Shown: positions 50,825 through 59,864 of the stretch, one piece after another
How the letters are laid out: every line of letters starts with the position of its first letter
How positions within the stretch are numbered: position 1 is the first letter of the stretch
Assembly: GCA_937121175.1 (NCBI GenBank)
Contig: CAKZKD010000028.1
Span: 124,001 to 188,000 of the forward strand
Direction: 5' to 3'
Source: an uncultured Flavobacteriales bacterium
GTDB taxonomy: Bacteria > Bacteroidota > Bacteroidia > Flavobacteriales_G > Salibacteraceae
Length of the DNA stretch: 64,000 bases
Program-made: the position numbers and the translations under genes
Notes under the pieces: generated by a model
Databases searched by the model: none
What the model saw: the letters and a program-made list of their open reading frames with translations, nothing else
Told to the model about the DNA's origin: nothing

Positions 50825-52180
50825 ATGGCTGAGAACAATCCAGAACAAAAAGAGATAATAAGCAACGAACGAACACGCTCTTTGCTCAGTAAATTTGAGA
50901 TAACCGACCTCAATCCAATGCAGAAAGAGGCGTATAAGTCTATTCATTCTAAGTCGGATGTGGTACTTCTCTCTCCTACCGGTACCGGAAAAACACTGGC
51001 GTTTCTTTTGCCATTAATAGAACAATTAGATGCAAACTGCGGTGAATTACAATTGCTCATACTGGTTCCTTCGCGCGAATTGGCTCAACAGATAGAACAG
51101 GTCACTCGAAAAATGGGTTCAGGATTTAAAGTAAATTCCGTTTACGGTGGCAGAGCTGGAACCAAGGATAAAATTGACTTAAAACACAGACCTGCTATTC
51201 TGATTGGTACACCCGGCCGAGTAGCCGACAGGTTTAGAAGGGATAACTATCCATTGGAACACATAAACACACTTGTGCTTGACGAGTTTGATAAATCGCT
51301 TGAAATAGGTTTTGAAGCGGAAATGACAGAAATTCTTGATGCCTTGCCAAACGTTCAACAACGCATCTTAACGTCCGCTACCAATGAGGCCGAAATACCC
51401 GATTTTGTTGGATTGCAAAAACCCGTTCTCATCGATTTTATTGAAGATGGAGATGCGCAATTGACTATTAAAACGATATTCTCTCCAGAAAAAGACAAAT
51501 TAGAGTCCTTAGGAAAAGCACTGGCATTTATTGGTCAGTACGAACCTGGCATCATTTTTTGCAACTACAAAGAGACCATTCAACGCGTAAGTGAATTTCT
51601 GAATAATAATGGCTTTGACCACGAGTGTTTTCATGGCGGAATGGAACAGTTTGACAGAGAACGAGCACTTATAAAATTCAGAAATGGAACGAACCAACTG
51701 TTATTAGCAACAGACTTGGCTGCTCGTGGATTAGATATTCCCGAAATCAAGTTTATTCTCCATTATCAGCTCCCACCTCACCTAAAAGAATTTACGCACA
51801 GAAACGGTAGAACTGCTCGTATGAACAGGAACGGGAGTGCTTACATTCTGCATTATGAAAGAGAGCCGCTACCCAATTTTATCCAGGATATCAATCCAAA
51901 GAACATAAACATTAAGAACCAAGACATCGCTGCACTTTCTATTCCCGTAAAATGGAAAACGGTATACATAACAGGTGGTAGAAGAGATAAAATATCGAAA
52001 GGTGATATTGCAGGTTTGTTCTTCAAACAAGGTCAACTCCAAAAAGACCAATTAGGCGTAATTGAACTACAACAAACTTGTGCTTATGTTGGTGTAAATG
52101 CGGAAATTGTGCAAGACGTAATCGAAAAAACCAATAACAGTAGGCTAAAGAAAAAGAAGGTGCGAATTAGTTTGATTTGA
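50825..52180 (+). CDS. DEAD-box RNA helicase of DbpA type with DEFD motif
   Basis: The 451-residue ATP-dependent RNA helicase has the Q-motif context (LNPMQKEAYKSI), Walker A SPTGTGKT, motif Ia PSRELAQQ, GTPGR, motif II as LVLDEFDK (DEFD instead of DEAD), motif III SAT, motif V ATDLAARGLDIP and motif VI HRNGRTAR (Ile replaced by Asn). After residue 375 comes a DbpA-like RNA-binding domain (TVYITGGRRDKISKGDIAGLF, ending KKKKVRISLI). DbpA in E. coli acts in 50S assembly by recognising 23S rRNA hairpin 92; the same role is inferred here. The stop overlaps the next frame. Confidence 0.9.
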   Translation: MAENNPEQKEIISNERTRSLLSKFEITDLNPMQKEAYKSIHSKSDVVLLSPTGTGKTLAFLLPLIEQLDANCGELQLLILVPSRELAQQIEQVTRKMGSGFKVNSVYGGRAGTKDKIDLKHRPAILIGTPGRVADRFRRDNYPLEHINTLVLDEFDKSLEIGFEAEMTEILDALPNVQQRILTSATNEAEIPDFVGLQKPVLIDFIEDGDAQLTIKTIFSPEKDKLESLGKALAFIGQYEPGIIFCNYKETIQRVSEFLNNNGFDHECFHGGMEQFDRERALIKFRNGTNQLLLATDLAARGLDIPEIKFILHYQLPPHLKEFTHRNGRTARMNRNGSAYILHYEREPLPNFIQDINPKNINIKNQDIAALSIPVKWKTVYITGGRRDKISKGDIAGLFFKQGQLQKDQLGVIELQQTCAYVGVNAEIVQDVIEKTNNSRLKKKKVRISLI

Positions 52181-52233
52181 TAAGAAACTTAACCTATTTA
52201 CTTGTATTTGAAAACAAAGAGACTAGAAACATT

Positions 52234-52665
52234 ATGAGCATGAAACAATACGTCAAAAAAGGAACTGGAGAGAATTACAACTATTCCCAAGACCACTGCT
52301 TTGTTAAGCTTTCTTCAAGAGACACAAACGGTGAACTTTGTTTGATTGAAGACACCCTAAAACCGGGCTTTCATTTAAAGCGGCATCATCATAAAATAAT
52401 GACCGAAGTCTTCTACATGTTAGAAGGCGAGATGGAACTGGTTTTCGATGAAGAGACAATAATTCTACTTCCAGGAGATACATTAACAATTCCACCAAAC
52501 GTTTGGCATGAAGCTACCTGTAAAGAAGGAGGTAAAATGCTGACGATTTTTAAAAATGGTCGGTTTGATGTATTCTTAGCTGAACTTTCAAAAATGACCG
52601 AAGCCAACTTTGCTGATGCCGAGTTCATGAAAAATTTCGCAGAAAAATTTGATATCTACGAATAG
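52234..52665 (+). CDS. Cupin domain protein
   Basis: The start is set at the ATG at 52234 (MSMKQYVKKGTGENYNYSQD); a TTG further upstream overlapping the helicase is less likely. The product of about 143 residues is a small cupin with the metal-site motifs FHLKRHHHKIMTEVFYMLEGEM (motif 1 with several His and the conserved Glu; quoted as FHLKRHHHKIMTEVFYML) and GDTLTIPPNVWHEA (motif 2, His). Possible roles include sugar isomerase/epimerase or regulatory ligand binding; the substrate is unknown. Confidence 0.8.
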   Translation: MSMKQYVKKGTGENYNYSQDHCFVKLSSRDTNGELCLIEDTLKPGFHLKRHHHKIMTEVFYMLEGEMELVFDEETIILLPGDTLTIPPNVWHEATCKEGGKMLTIFKNGRFDVFLAELSKMTEANFADAEFMKNFAEKFDIYE

Positions 52666-52686
52666 AAATCACATTAAATATTACTT

Positions 52687-53178
52687 ATGACTTTTATAGA
52701 ACACGCAAATACATGGGTTAAAAACGAAGTACTTCAAGGCCGAATAATGGTCGGAATTGGTGTTCTGGTTTTATGGACATTTATTGTCATTGTTAAAAGT
52801 CAAAACGAATTTTTTAGAGGCTCCCTAATTCCACTCGGACTTCTACTCTTTGTTTTATTAGGGTACGGAAGCTACATTTTGTACAGTCGTCCAGCACATG
52901 TTAAAGAAAGTATAGAACTTTACCAAAAATCAGAAAAAGAGGCTGTTGCTCAAGAGGAGATAAAACACATAAACGACAACAAAGCAGGCAAAACGTTAAT
53001 GAAGATTTACCCGATTTTAGCTATAATATCTTTAGCTACTTTGTTTTTTGGGTTTGCTCCATATTATAAAGGTATGGCCTTAGGTTTTAGTTTATTGTTT
53101 ATTTCTTTTTATATTGTTGATAATGGATTTGTTTCTCGGTCAGATTTGTTTTTAGCATTTTTAGCTACCCTCAAATAA
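52687..53178 (+). CDS. Hypothetical four-helix membrane protein
   Basis: The 163-residue protein has four hydrophobic segments at about residues 20-38 (VGIGVLVLWTFIVIVK), 45-66 (LIPLGLLLFVLLGYGSYIL), 103-125 (IYPILAIISLATLFFGFAP) and 130-148 (MALGFSLLFISFYIVDNGF). The loop between the second and third is charged (EKEAVAQEEIKHINDNK). No family is recognised. It follows the cupin gene by 21 bp on the same strand and may be cotranscribed. Confidence 0.62.
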   Translation: MTFIEHANTWVKNEVLQGRIMVGIGVLVLWTFIVIVKSQNEFFRGSLIPLGLLLFVLLGYGSYILYSRPAHVKESIELYQKSEKEAVAQEEIKHINDNKAGKTLMKIYPILAIISLATLFFGFAPYYKGMALGFSLLFISFYIVDNGFVSRSDLFLAFLATLK

Positions 53179-53200
53179 GTACTCTTTATTGTAGCAAGCG

Positions 53201-54085
53201 TTACTTTACCAGCTTCCCATTCCTCCAAATTTCCGTTTTCAATACTGAACCATCTGCGTTGTAATAGAGCCAATTACCGTTTTTCAAACCAGTTGTGTAG
53301 TTACCTTCCGTTGCTATTCGTCCGTTTGGGTGATAACGCAAATAAGCTCCTTTTCGAATCAATTTGCCCCTTGGGTCGTTTTTGTAAACGGTGTACATTT
53401 CTTTAGCCATACCTTGAATAATGGCCTGGTGGTCTTGCGAAACATATTGATATCGGATGAGTCCTTTAAAGTGTCTCTTTTCAAAAATGCTATCTTCTGA
53501 CTGAAATTTACCAGTAGAATCGTAACTCCATTTTAGCAGGGTTTTATTTTTTTCGGTGATGAGTTTCCAATTCCCAACCTTCATTCCATTATAAAACTTG
53601 CCTTCAATTGAGTATATCTGGTCGTGACTTATAATAGCATCGTTGTAAAAAAAATGTGGAATTAAAAACCGCAATACAGCTCCTCTGAAATAGGCTTTAT
53701 ATTGTCCATGAAGTTGCATTTCCGACACTCCGAAAATCACTCCTTCTGCATCTCCGTTTTCTGCAAAAACACCCCAAACGCCATCGGATAATTGTGGGCC
53801 GTAGCGCGGCATTCCGCCTTGTTGAAATGGCTCTGGAATTGCATAAAATCGAAAAGAACGGTAGGCTTGCTTCACGACATATGGCAAAGCATTCTGACCA
53901 GGTTTTCCAAAACCAGCAGAATGACTTTGATAATCCCAAGGTTTTAGAAATGGAATTCCGTTTAAGCTGTCCAAATTCTGAAGTGCCAGCTTGGTATATC
54001 TTGGTGATATCCTGTCCGAATTTTGAGCTTCTAACTTGGAAAGCGTAGAGGCAATGCATAACATCAAGACAATGAGTTTTTTCAC
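53201..54085 (-). CDS. MORN/YwqK-type repeat protein, secreted
   Basis: The 294-residue protein has a signal peptide (MKKLIVLMLCIASTLSKLEA) and C-terminal repeats with the pattern G-x2-NGxKxGxW seen in MORN-variant/YwqK proteins: KFYNGMKVGNWKLI, YLRYHPNGRIATEGNYTTGL, KNGNWLYYNADGSVLKTEIW. YwqK proteins are annotated as antitoxins in Bacillus (the YwqJ/YwqK system), but secreted Bacteroidota relatives generally carry no such partner, and no toxin gene is adjacent here. It converges on the four-helix membrane protein gene. Confidence 0.75.
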   Translation of the reverse strand: MKKLIVLMLCIASTLSKLEAQNSDRISPRYTKLALQNLDSLNGIPFLKPWDYQSHSAGFGKPGQNALPYVVKQAYRSFRFYAIPEPFQQGGMPRYGPQLSDGVWGVFAENGDAEGVIFGVSEMQLHGQYKAYFRGAVLRFLIPHFFYNDAIISHDQIYSIEGKFYNGMKVGNWKLITEKNKTLLKWSYDSTGKFQSEDSIFEKRHFKGLIRYQYVSQDHQAIIQGMAKEMYTVYKNDPRGKLIRKGAYLRYHPNGRIATEGNYTTGLKNGNWLYYNADGSVLKTEIWRNGKLVK

Positions 54086-54211
54086 GCTTCCAATTTACCA
54101 GTTTTCATGCCAACAATTCTTCGAATTCAAATGAAAATACATTTCTTGTTAGGTACATCAGTGGGGCTAAACATAGCAACTTTCAGCACTAAAAGCTGTA
54201 TCTTCACGTCT

Positions 54212-55240
54212 ATGAAAACAGGGTTACTTTTCAATCGAAACTTCGCCATTTTCGGAATTCCTTTTTTGCTTTTCGGAGCAATAATTATGCTTCTTAAATC
54301 ACCTATACCACTCGAATCTAATTCATTTGCATTAGCCTTTACTATTGATTTGCTTATCACCATTCCGGCAGTTTATTTTTTATTGATTCGAAAAACTACA
54401 ATTCCAAAAACCACTACAGTTCCAGTTATGATAATTGGATTACTAATAGGCTCGTTTCTACTCCCTGAACACCAACAGGGTTATTTAAATTTATTCAAGA
54501 CTTGGGCTCTACCAGTTATTGAATTGTCGGTAATTACTTATCTGGTATTCAATGTTCGAAAAGCTCTCAAAAAATACAAGGATTTAAAATCAAATGCCCC
54601 CGACTTTTATACTGCCCTTAAGAACACTTCCAAGGAGCTTTTTCCTGGAATGGCAGCTCACTTAATTACTACCGAAGTAGCTGTGTTTTATTATGGGTTT
54701 GTACACTGGAAGGCTATTCCAATCAAGGAAAATGAATTTAGCTACCACAAAAAAAGCAGCACTCCAACTTTACTCATTGCATTCATATTAGTCATCGCCA
54801 TTGAAGCGGTTGGCCTTCACGCATTAATTGCCAAATGGAGCATAACATTGGCTTGGATAATGTCCATACTTTCTGTTTATTCTGCTTTTCAGTTGCTAGG
54901 AATTTCTAAATCAATCTCTAAACGCCCGATTCGAATTATGGATAAAAGTGTAATTCTTAGGTTTGGAATACTGAATGAGGTTGAGATTCCGTTTTCCGCA
55001 ATCGAATCAATAGAATTATCAAACAAACAAATTGACAAAGATGCAGGAATTAAAACAATTTCGCCATTAAGCGGAATGGACAGTACAAATACAATACTTC
55101 ACTTGAACTCCGAGTTGATTTTGACCGGTTTATACGGAATAAAAAAACCATTTCAATCGCTTGCTTTTCATGTTGATGAAGCTGCCGATTTTAAACTCGC
55201 ATTAGAGAATAAACTACATTCAATTACTGCAATAAAATAA
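54212..55240 (+). CDS. Hypothetical multi-pass membrane protein
   Basis: The start at 54212 (MKTGLLFNRNFAIFGIPFLL) is preferred over the ATG at 54107, which adds 35 residues of unlikely sequence. The protein of about 342 residues has some six hydrophobic segments (for example IPFLLFGAIIML, LLITIPAVYFLLI, VPVMIIGLLIGSFLLP, LLIAFILVIAIEAVGLHALI, ITLAWIMSILSVYSAFQLLG) and a C-terminal soluble beta-rich domain (IRIMDKSVILRFGILNEVEI, LHLNSELILTGLYGIK) reminiscent of PH-like bacterial domains. I recognise no family. Confidence 0.6.
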   Translation: MKTGLLFNRNFAIFGIPFLLFGAIIMLLKSPIPLESNSFALAFTIDLLITIPAVYFLLIRKTTIPKTTTVPVMIIGLLIGSFLLPEHQQGYLNLFKTWALPVIELSVITYLVFNVRKALKKYKDLKSNAPDFYTALKNTSKELFPGMAAHLITTEVAVFYYGFVHWKAIPIKENEFSYHKKSSTPTLLIAFILVIAIEAVGLHALIAKWSITLAWIMSILSVYSAFQLLGISKSISKRPIRIMDKSVILRFGILNEVEIPFSAIESIELSNKQIDKDAGIKTISPLSGMDSTNTILHLNSELILTGLYGIKKPFQSLAFHVDEAADFKLALENKLHSITAIK

Positions 55241-55280
55241 TGACTTTTCCGATTATTTGTTCTGCCTTAATCAAATAACA

Positions 55281-56030
55281 ATGAAAATCAAACTTGGACT
55301 TATTATCCTGACGCTCACTTTGTTTGGCTTTCAAACAGATACCTTTAGAGAAAGTCAACGCAAATTTCCAAGAGTTCGAGAAGCATACAAAACCAAAGAA
55401 GTCAACTTAAATGAACTGCTACAACAAAATAACATCATACGAAATCAGCTTAAAATCTACCTAAGGGCGTTTAAGCAAGAACAACAGATAGAATTGTGGG
55501 GTAAAAACAAATCGGAAGAGAAGTATAAACTAATTAAAATCTATGGCGTTTGCGAATCTTCTGGCGGAATTGGACCCAAAAGGAAGCAAGGAGATTTGCA
55601 AGTTCCAGAAGGCTATTACCACATAAATCGATTCAATCCGTACAGTAATTTTTACTTGTCATTAGGAATAAACTATCCAAATCCTTCAGACCGAATATTA
55701 GGGTCAAAAACCAACTTGGGTGGAGATATATTCATTCATGGAAATTGTGTAACCGTTGGATGTTTGCCCATTACCGACGATAAAATAATGGAACTTTATA
55801 TCTTCTGTATAGAAGCTAAAAACAACGGACAAAGTAAAATTCCAGTTACTATTTTTCCAGCCAAATTATCCCAGCAGAAATACAGTGCCCTACTATCTGA
55901 ATATCCAAATGACAAGGATAAAAAGGGGTTATGGACAGACCTAAAAAAAGGATATGATTTGTTCAATGAAACCAAAACATTGCCTACAATCGGATTTTTA
56001 AATTCCGGTAGATACTCCGTAAGTAAGTAA
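55281..56030 (+). CDS. L,D-transpeptidase-type (YkuD) murein protein
   Basis: The start at the ATG at 55281 gives a signal peptide (MKIKLGLIILTLTLFGFQTD). The 249-residue protein contains the L,D-transpeptidase catalytic pattern HGNCVTVGCLPI (H-x-X-S/T-x-G-C, with the nucleophile Cys), preceded by DIFIHG and by GPKRKQGDLQVPEGYYHIN, as in YafK-type family members. These act on peptidoglycan crosslinks in the periplasm, or cleave the peptidoglycan-lipoprotein linkage in the YafK/DpaA branch. It is followed by a hydrolase gene after 10 bp. Confidence 0.87.
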   Translation: MKIKLGLIILTLTLFGFQTDTFRESQRKFPRVREAYKTKEVNLNELLQQNNIIRNQLKIYLRAFKQEQQIELWGKNKSEEKYKLIKIYGVCESSGGIGPKRKQGDLQVPEGYYHINRFNPYSNFYLSLGINYPNPSDRILGSKTNLGGDIFIHGNCVTVGCLPITDDKIMELYIFCIEAKNNGQSKIPVTIFPAKLSQQKYSALLSEYPNDKDKKGLWTDLKKGYDLFNETKTLPTIGFLNSGRYSVSK

Positions 56031-56040
56031 TTTAGTATTC

Positions 56041-56943
56041 ATGTTTCTACGAGTTGCACTGTGCTCAATACTGTTGTTTTCTACTCTCATGGGTTTTGCC
56101 CAAAACGGAAAAATACTCTCCAAAAGATTAGTCGATATTTCTAAAACACCAATCTGGAATAGAATAGCACCAAATGGCGAACTGAAACCAGCTTTTAAGC
56201 ACGTTAACGACCTCAACTTTTACGCTATCACTTACCTCAGCGACAGTATTCGTGTAAAGGGAATTATTGTCGAACCAAAATCTGAAGGCATCTACCCTAC
56301 CATAATCCTGAACCGGGGCGGTAACCGAACCTTTGGTCAACTCACCATTGGCACTGCCGTTCTTTTTGCGTCGAAACTCGCATCGGCGGGTTATGTCATT
56401 ATTGGAAGTAACTATAGGCAGGAAGATGAGTTTGGAGGCACCGAAATAAACGATGTGCTCAATTTATTTGAAACGATAAAGGAAGTCCCAAAAGCTGACA
56501 ATGAAAACATTGGAATGTTGGGTTGGTCTCGGGGTGGAATGATGACCTACTTGGCATTGACAAAAACCGACAAGATAAAAACTGCTGTTGTTGGAAACGG
56601 AGCAACTGACTTATTCAACACCCTTGAATTTAGACCCGGAATGGAAACTAAGGTATTTGCTCAGTGCATACCTAATTATTGGGAGAACAAAGAAGATGAA
56701 CTAAAAAAACGCTCGGCAATTTACTGGACTGAAAAACTCGATAAAAACTGTAGCCTTCTCATTCTGAGTGGAACTAAAGACCAACGCGTAAATCCAAACC
56801 AAGCTGTTGAAATGACTAAAAAACTAAGAGCGATAAACTATAACGTTGTGCATAAAACCTACGAAACCGACCATTTTTTTTCGGATAAAAAGCCGGAGTT
56901 GAACAGAGAGTTGATTAATTGGTTCGATTCAAAGTTGAAATGA
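56041..56943 (+). CDS. Secreted alpha/beta hydrolase, prolyl-oligopeptidase-like
   Basis: The 300-residue protein has a signal peptide (LRVALCSILLFSTLMGFAQ) and the peptidase S9-like fold. The nucleophile elbow is GMLGWSRGGMM, a candidate Asp lies in LSGTKDQRVNP, and the catalytic His is in ETDHFFS near the C-terminus. The family includes dipeptidyl peptidases and esterases. The arrangement suggests a periplasmic or secreted esterase/peptidase. It is probably cotranscribed with the L,D-transpeptidase. Confidence 0.82.
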   Translation: MFLRVALCSILLFSTLMGFAQNGKILSKRLVDISKTPIWNRIAPNGELKPAFKHVNDLNFYAITYLSDSIRVKGIIVEPKSEGIYPTIILNRGGNRTFGQLTIGTAVLFASKLASAGYVIIGSNYRQEDEFGGTEINDVLNLFETIKEVPKADNENIGMLGWSRGGMMTYLALTKTDKIKTAVVGNGATDLFNTLEFRPGMETKVFAQCIPNYWENKEDELKKRSAIYWTEKLDKNCSLLILSGTKDQRVNPNQAVEMTKKLRAINYNVVHKTYETDHFFSDKKPELNRELINWFDSKLK

Positions 56944-57022
56944 AATCCTAACAAGAATTAGAGAATCAATGTTCTGAATTTTCGCACTTTTAAAAATTGC
57001 TTTTGAACCACAAAAAAGAAAA

Positions 57023-57661
57023 GTGTCGCAAAAAAGAATATTCCAGCATCCATTAGCTAAAATCCCCCTAGTTGGCATTTTACTGTTTTTAATTCTTTTT
57101 CTTCATTCTTCAACCCTATACCCCGGAGGTTCACAAGCAGACGCGAACTCCGTAGGTTACGACTGGATAAACAACTATTGGTGCAACCTAATGAACGAAA
57201 TCGCCATGAACGGTGAATCTAATCCAGCCAGACCCTTTGCAATTTCAGGAATGATAATTCTTTGCGGAAGTTTATTCCTGTTTTTCAATCAGTTTGCAGC
57301 CAAAATGATAACCTCTAAACCTCAAAAGCTTATTGTAAAAGGTTGTGCACTTGGCTCAATGGTTTCCGCGGCACTAATGTTTACCGAATTTCATGATATC
57401 CTAACAATGCTGTCTTCCTTGTTTGGATTCGTAGTTATTGTTGCCATTCTGCGATACTTGTTTTTAAGTGACCTGAAATTCTATAAAATCACTGCTATTC
57501 TCATTTTGGCTTTGCTCGCTGTAAATAACTACATTTATTACACTAAACAGTTTATTGAAGTCTTACCTGTTTTACAAAAAGTCAGTATTGGGGTAGTTCT
57601 TTTTTGGATAATTGGAATGAATCGGGTCATATCTCTACCAAAAGATGTTCAGAGCAGATAA
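57023..57661 (+). CDS. DUF998-like membrane protein
   Basis: The 212-residue protein (GTG start at 57023) has about six hydrophobic segments (IPLVGILLFLILFLHSS, FAISGMIILCGSLFLFF, VKGCALGSMVSAALMF, LSSLFGFVVIVAILRYLFL, ITAILILALLAVNNYIYY, VSIGVVLFWIIGMNRVI). The first extracellular loop carries GYDWINNYWCNLMNEIAMNG (a WxN-rich motif similar to DUF998). Function is unknown. It precedes the epimerase gene. Confidence 0.65.
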   Translation: MSQKRIFQHPLAKIPLVGILLFLILFLHSSTLYPGGSQADANSVGYDWINNYWCNLMNEIAMNGESNPARPFAISGMIILCGSLFLFFNQFAAKMITSKPQKLIVKGCALGSMVSAALMFTEFHDILTMLSSLFGFVVIVAILRYLFLSDLKFYKITAILILALLAVNNYIYYTKQFIEVLPVLQKVSIGVVLFWIIGMNRVISLPKDVQSR

Positions 57662-57665
57662 TTCT

Positions 57666-58655
57666 ATGGGGAAGAAAAAAATACTCATCCTGGGCGGAAC
57701 CAGTTTTATTGGCCGAAATCTGGTAGAACATTTGCTCCTAAGAAATGATATTGAGCTAACCCTGTTTAATCGCCAAAAAACGGATTCGGAATTATTCCCA
57801 ACAGTGCAGAAAATAAAAGGTGACCGAGAAACATCAGACATTCAACAAATCTCAAAAGAAAACTGGGATGTTGTAATTGATGTCTCGTGCTATTACCCTG
57901 AATCGCTACGGTTGGTGCTTACTCATTTAAACTCAAAGCCTCAGAAATATATTTTCGTTTCCACTTGCTCCGTTTACGATGCTGAGAAGAACAAATCGCC
58001 ATTAAAATCTGAAAACACCCCCACGTTGCCTTGTACCCAGGAGCAGTCAACTGACCGAACCATTAGCACTTATGGTAATCGAAAAGCAGAATGTGAACGA
58101 ATTTTACAACAATCAGGATTAGACATTACCATTTTTCGACCCGCTTTGGTTTATGGAAAATATGACCCGACGGATAGATTCTATTATTGGCTCTATCAGA
58201 TACAAAAAAAGGACACTTTACTCCTTCCAGAAACCGGGAAAAGAGTATTCTCAACTACCTATGTTATGGATCTTGTAAACCTAATAACAGAATCAATCTA
58301 TAATTCTTCAACTGGAATATATAATGCCACCTCCAGAGTTGAAACATCTATTGGTCAACTAGTAGATTCAGCAAAACTCCAATTGAAAAAGCAACCACAA
58401 AGCATAAACGCTAGCTCTGAATTTCTAAAGAAAGAGAATATCATTCAATGGATGGAAATGCCCCTATGGATTAATGGGGACCATTTTACGTTTAGCAACG
58501 ATAAGGTGCAGAATGATTTCCAATTTAAACCTACTGCTTTTGACCATGCGGTAGGTGAAACTCTAAAATACTACAGTGATCAAAATTGGCCTGAACCAAC
58601 GTATGGAATTTCGGAAAAAGTTCGACTATATTTGATAGCAAAACTTACAGAATAG
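57666..58655 (+). CDS. NAD-dependent epimerase/dehydratase family protein
   Basis: The start is taken as the ATG at 57666 (MGKKKILILGGTSFIGRNLV); the ATG at 57645 would overlap the preceding gene. The 329-residue extended SDR has the glycine-rich NAD(P) motif GGTSFIGR near the start and DVVIDVSCYYP; the usual catalytic YxxxK appears as YGNRKAE (residues 139-145), with an upstream Ser (FVSTCSVYD). This variant resembles the mRNA-binding-protein-like or atypical SDR5 group rather than a sugar epimerase. The substrate is unknown. Confidence 0.78.
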   Translation: MGKKKILILGGTSFIGRNLVEHLLLRNDIELTLFNRQKTDSELFPTVQKIKGDRETSDIQQISKENWDVVIDVSCYYPESLRLVLTHLNSKPQKYIFVSTCSVYDAEKNKSPLKSENTPTLPCTQEQSTDRTISTYGNRKAECERILQQSGLDITIFRPALVYGKYDPTDRFYYWLYQIQKKDTLLLPETGKRVFSTTYVMDLVNLITESIYNSSTGIYNATSRVETSIGQLVDSAKLQLKKQPQSINASSEFLKKENIIQWMEMPLWINGDHFTFSNDKVQNDFQFKPTAFDHAVGETLKYYSDQNWPEPTYGISEKVRLYLIAKLTE

Positions 58656-58659
58656 ATAA

Positions 58660-59097
58660 ATGAAATACTCCTGTTCAGTTGAAATTAACGCCCCTCTAGC
58701 AAAGGTTGTTTCTTTGTGGGAAAATGAAGAAAACTTCAAGGAATGGCAAGACGGATTTGTGAGTTACACACCTCTTAGCGGAAGCCCAAATAAGCCTGGG
58801 GCAAAATCTAAAATCGTTTTGGAAGATCGACAAAGGATTGAGCTAGTTGAGACAATAATTTCAGTTAATCTCCCTGAAGAAAAAACAGCTGAATATTTTC
58901 ACAAACACATGACTAACACCCAAACCTCTCGTTTTAAAGCGCTTGACAAAAACAACACATTGTATATTTCAGAAGTTGAGTACACTAAATTTAATGGTTT
59001 GTTGATAAAGCTGATGGCCAGATTGTTTCCAGGAAAATTCGAACAACAAAGCCAAAAATGGATGGACCAATTCAAAGCTTTTGTAGAGGGCAATTAA
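58660..59097 (+). CDS. SRPBCC family protein
   Basis: The 145-residue product has the START/SRPBCC pattern: CSVEINAPLAKVVSLWENEENFKEWQ (quoted: EINAPLAKVVSLWENEENF), then FVSYTPLSGSPNKPGAKSKI and strands to a C-terminal helix (WMDQFKAFVEG). Such proteins bind hydrophobic ligands in a helix-grip cavity. It follows the epimerase gene by 4 bp and converges on another SDR gene with a 4-nt overlap. The ligand cannot be predicted. Confidence 0.82.
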   Translation: MKYSCSVEINAPLAKVVSLWENEENFKEWQDGFVSYTPLSGSPNKPGAKSKIVLEDRQRIELVETIISVNLPEEKTAEYFHKHMTNTQTSRFKALDKNNTLYISEVEYTKFNGLLIKLMARLFPGKFEQQSQKWMDQFKAFVEGN

Positions 59098-59756
59098 GCC
59101 GTCTCCAAAATATCCTTTGACTCCAAAACTTTTTTACCGTAGCCCTTTTGCGTCAAGTGTATCATGGAATGTCCAATTTGGGTAGTATTCACTATTGATT
59201 CTGGATTCAAGCGTTTCATAATTTTTATCGCCCACAAAAAATAGTCGTACATAAATTGATACATCTTGGTTTTAGACTTAATGCCTCTTAATGGAATTAT
59301 GGCATTTGGACGGTACATGTAAGCCCCTGTAAAGCCAATGGAAAGAATATCATTTTCTACTTTGCCCTTCACTCTTGCCCACATAGTACTTCCTTTTTCT
59401 GAGCTGTCTGTCCCGCGCCCAGAAACATACGTAACAACCATTTTTTCCTTTTCACCGGCCAGAATATTAGCCAAGGACATGGTATAATCGTACGTATATT
59501 TTTTGAACTCCTCCTCACTTTTTCCGGCCGAACTCACCCCCATACATAAATAGGCCGCATCGTAACCTTTCAATTTCTCACCTACAGAATCAAACGACGA
59601 AAAATCTTTATGAATCAATTCTTTAAGCTTTGGATGATTCAATTCAAGCGAGCTTCTAGAAATGGAAAGCACTTCAGTTATGGCTGAGCTGTCCAAACAC
59701 TCTAACAATACTCCTTTGCCCACCATACCTGTAGCTCCTGTAATAATTACTTTCAT
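59094..59756 (-). CDS. NAD(P)-binding epimerase-like protein (YbjT/SDR atypical)
   Basis: The 220-residue Rossmann protein begins MKVIITGATGMVGKGVLLEC with the GATGMVGKG motif, followed by GYDAAYLCMGVSSAGKSEEE and TYVSGRGTDSSEKGSTMWAR. The catalytic YxxxK is not obvious, as in atypical NmrA/YbjT-like SDRs. It is the third gene of a minus-strand group behind the AraC regulator, separated from it by the REP-like repeat. Function is unknown. Confidence 0.8.
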   Translation of the reverse strand: MKVIITGATGMVGKGVLLECLDSSAITEVLSISRSSLELNHPKLKELIHKDFSSFDSVGEKLKGYDAAYLCMGVSSAGKSEEEFKKYTYDYTMSLANILAGEKEKMVVTYVSGRGTDSSEKGSTMWARVKGKVENDILSIGFTGAYMYRPNAIIPLRGIKSKTKMYQFMYDYFLWAIKIMKRLNPESIVNTTQIGHSMIHLTQKGYGKKVLESKDILETA

Positions 59757-59779
59757 CTTTTATCTTTTTCACCCACTTC

Positions 59780-59850
59780 ATTCCCGCGCAGGCGGGAATC
59801 TAATTCAAAACAAGATTAGATTCCTAACTCGCTTCACTCTCGAGAATGAC
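59780..59850. repeat. REP-like palindromic element
   Basis: ATTCCCGC-GCAG-GCGGGAAT (59780-59799) is a strong hairpin, followed by GAATCTAAT (59796-59804) paired with ATTAGATTC (59815-59823), and a right end with GAGAATGAC that mirrors the left ATTC. The nested arrangement resembles the extragenic repeats found in many Bacteroidota genomes. It lies between the AraC and the YbjT-like genes. Confidence 0.7.
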
Positions 59851-59864
59851 GTTTGTGCTAATCT

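Noticed and set aside
53201-54085. A YwqJ/YwqK-type toxin-antitoxin system
   Set aside because: The repeat protein has a signal peptide and no toxin gene is next to it; the repeat alone does not make an antitoxin.
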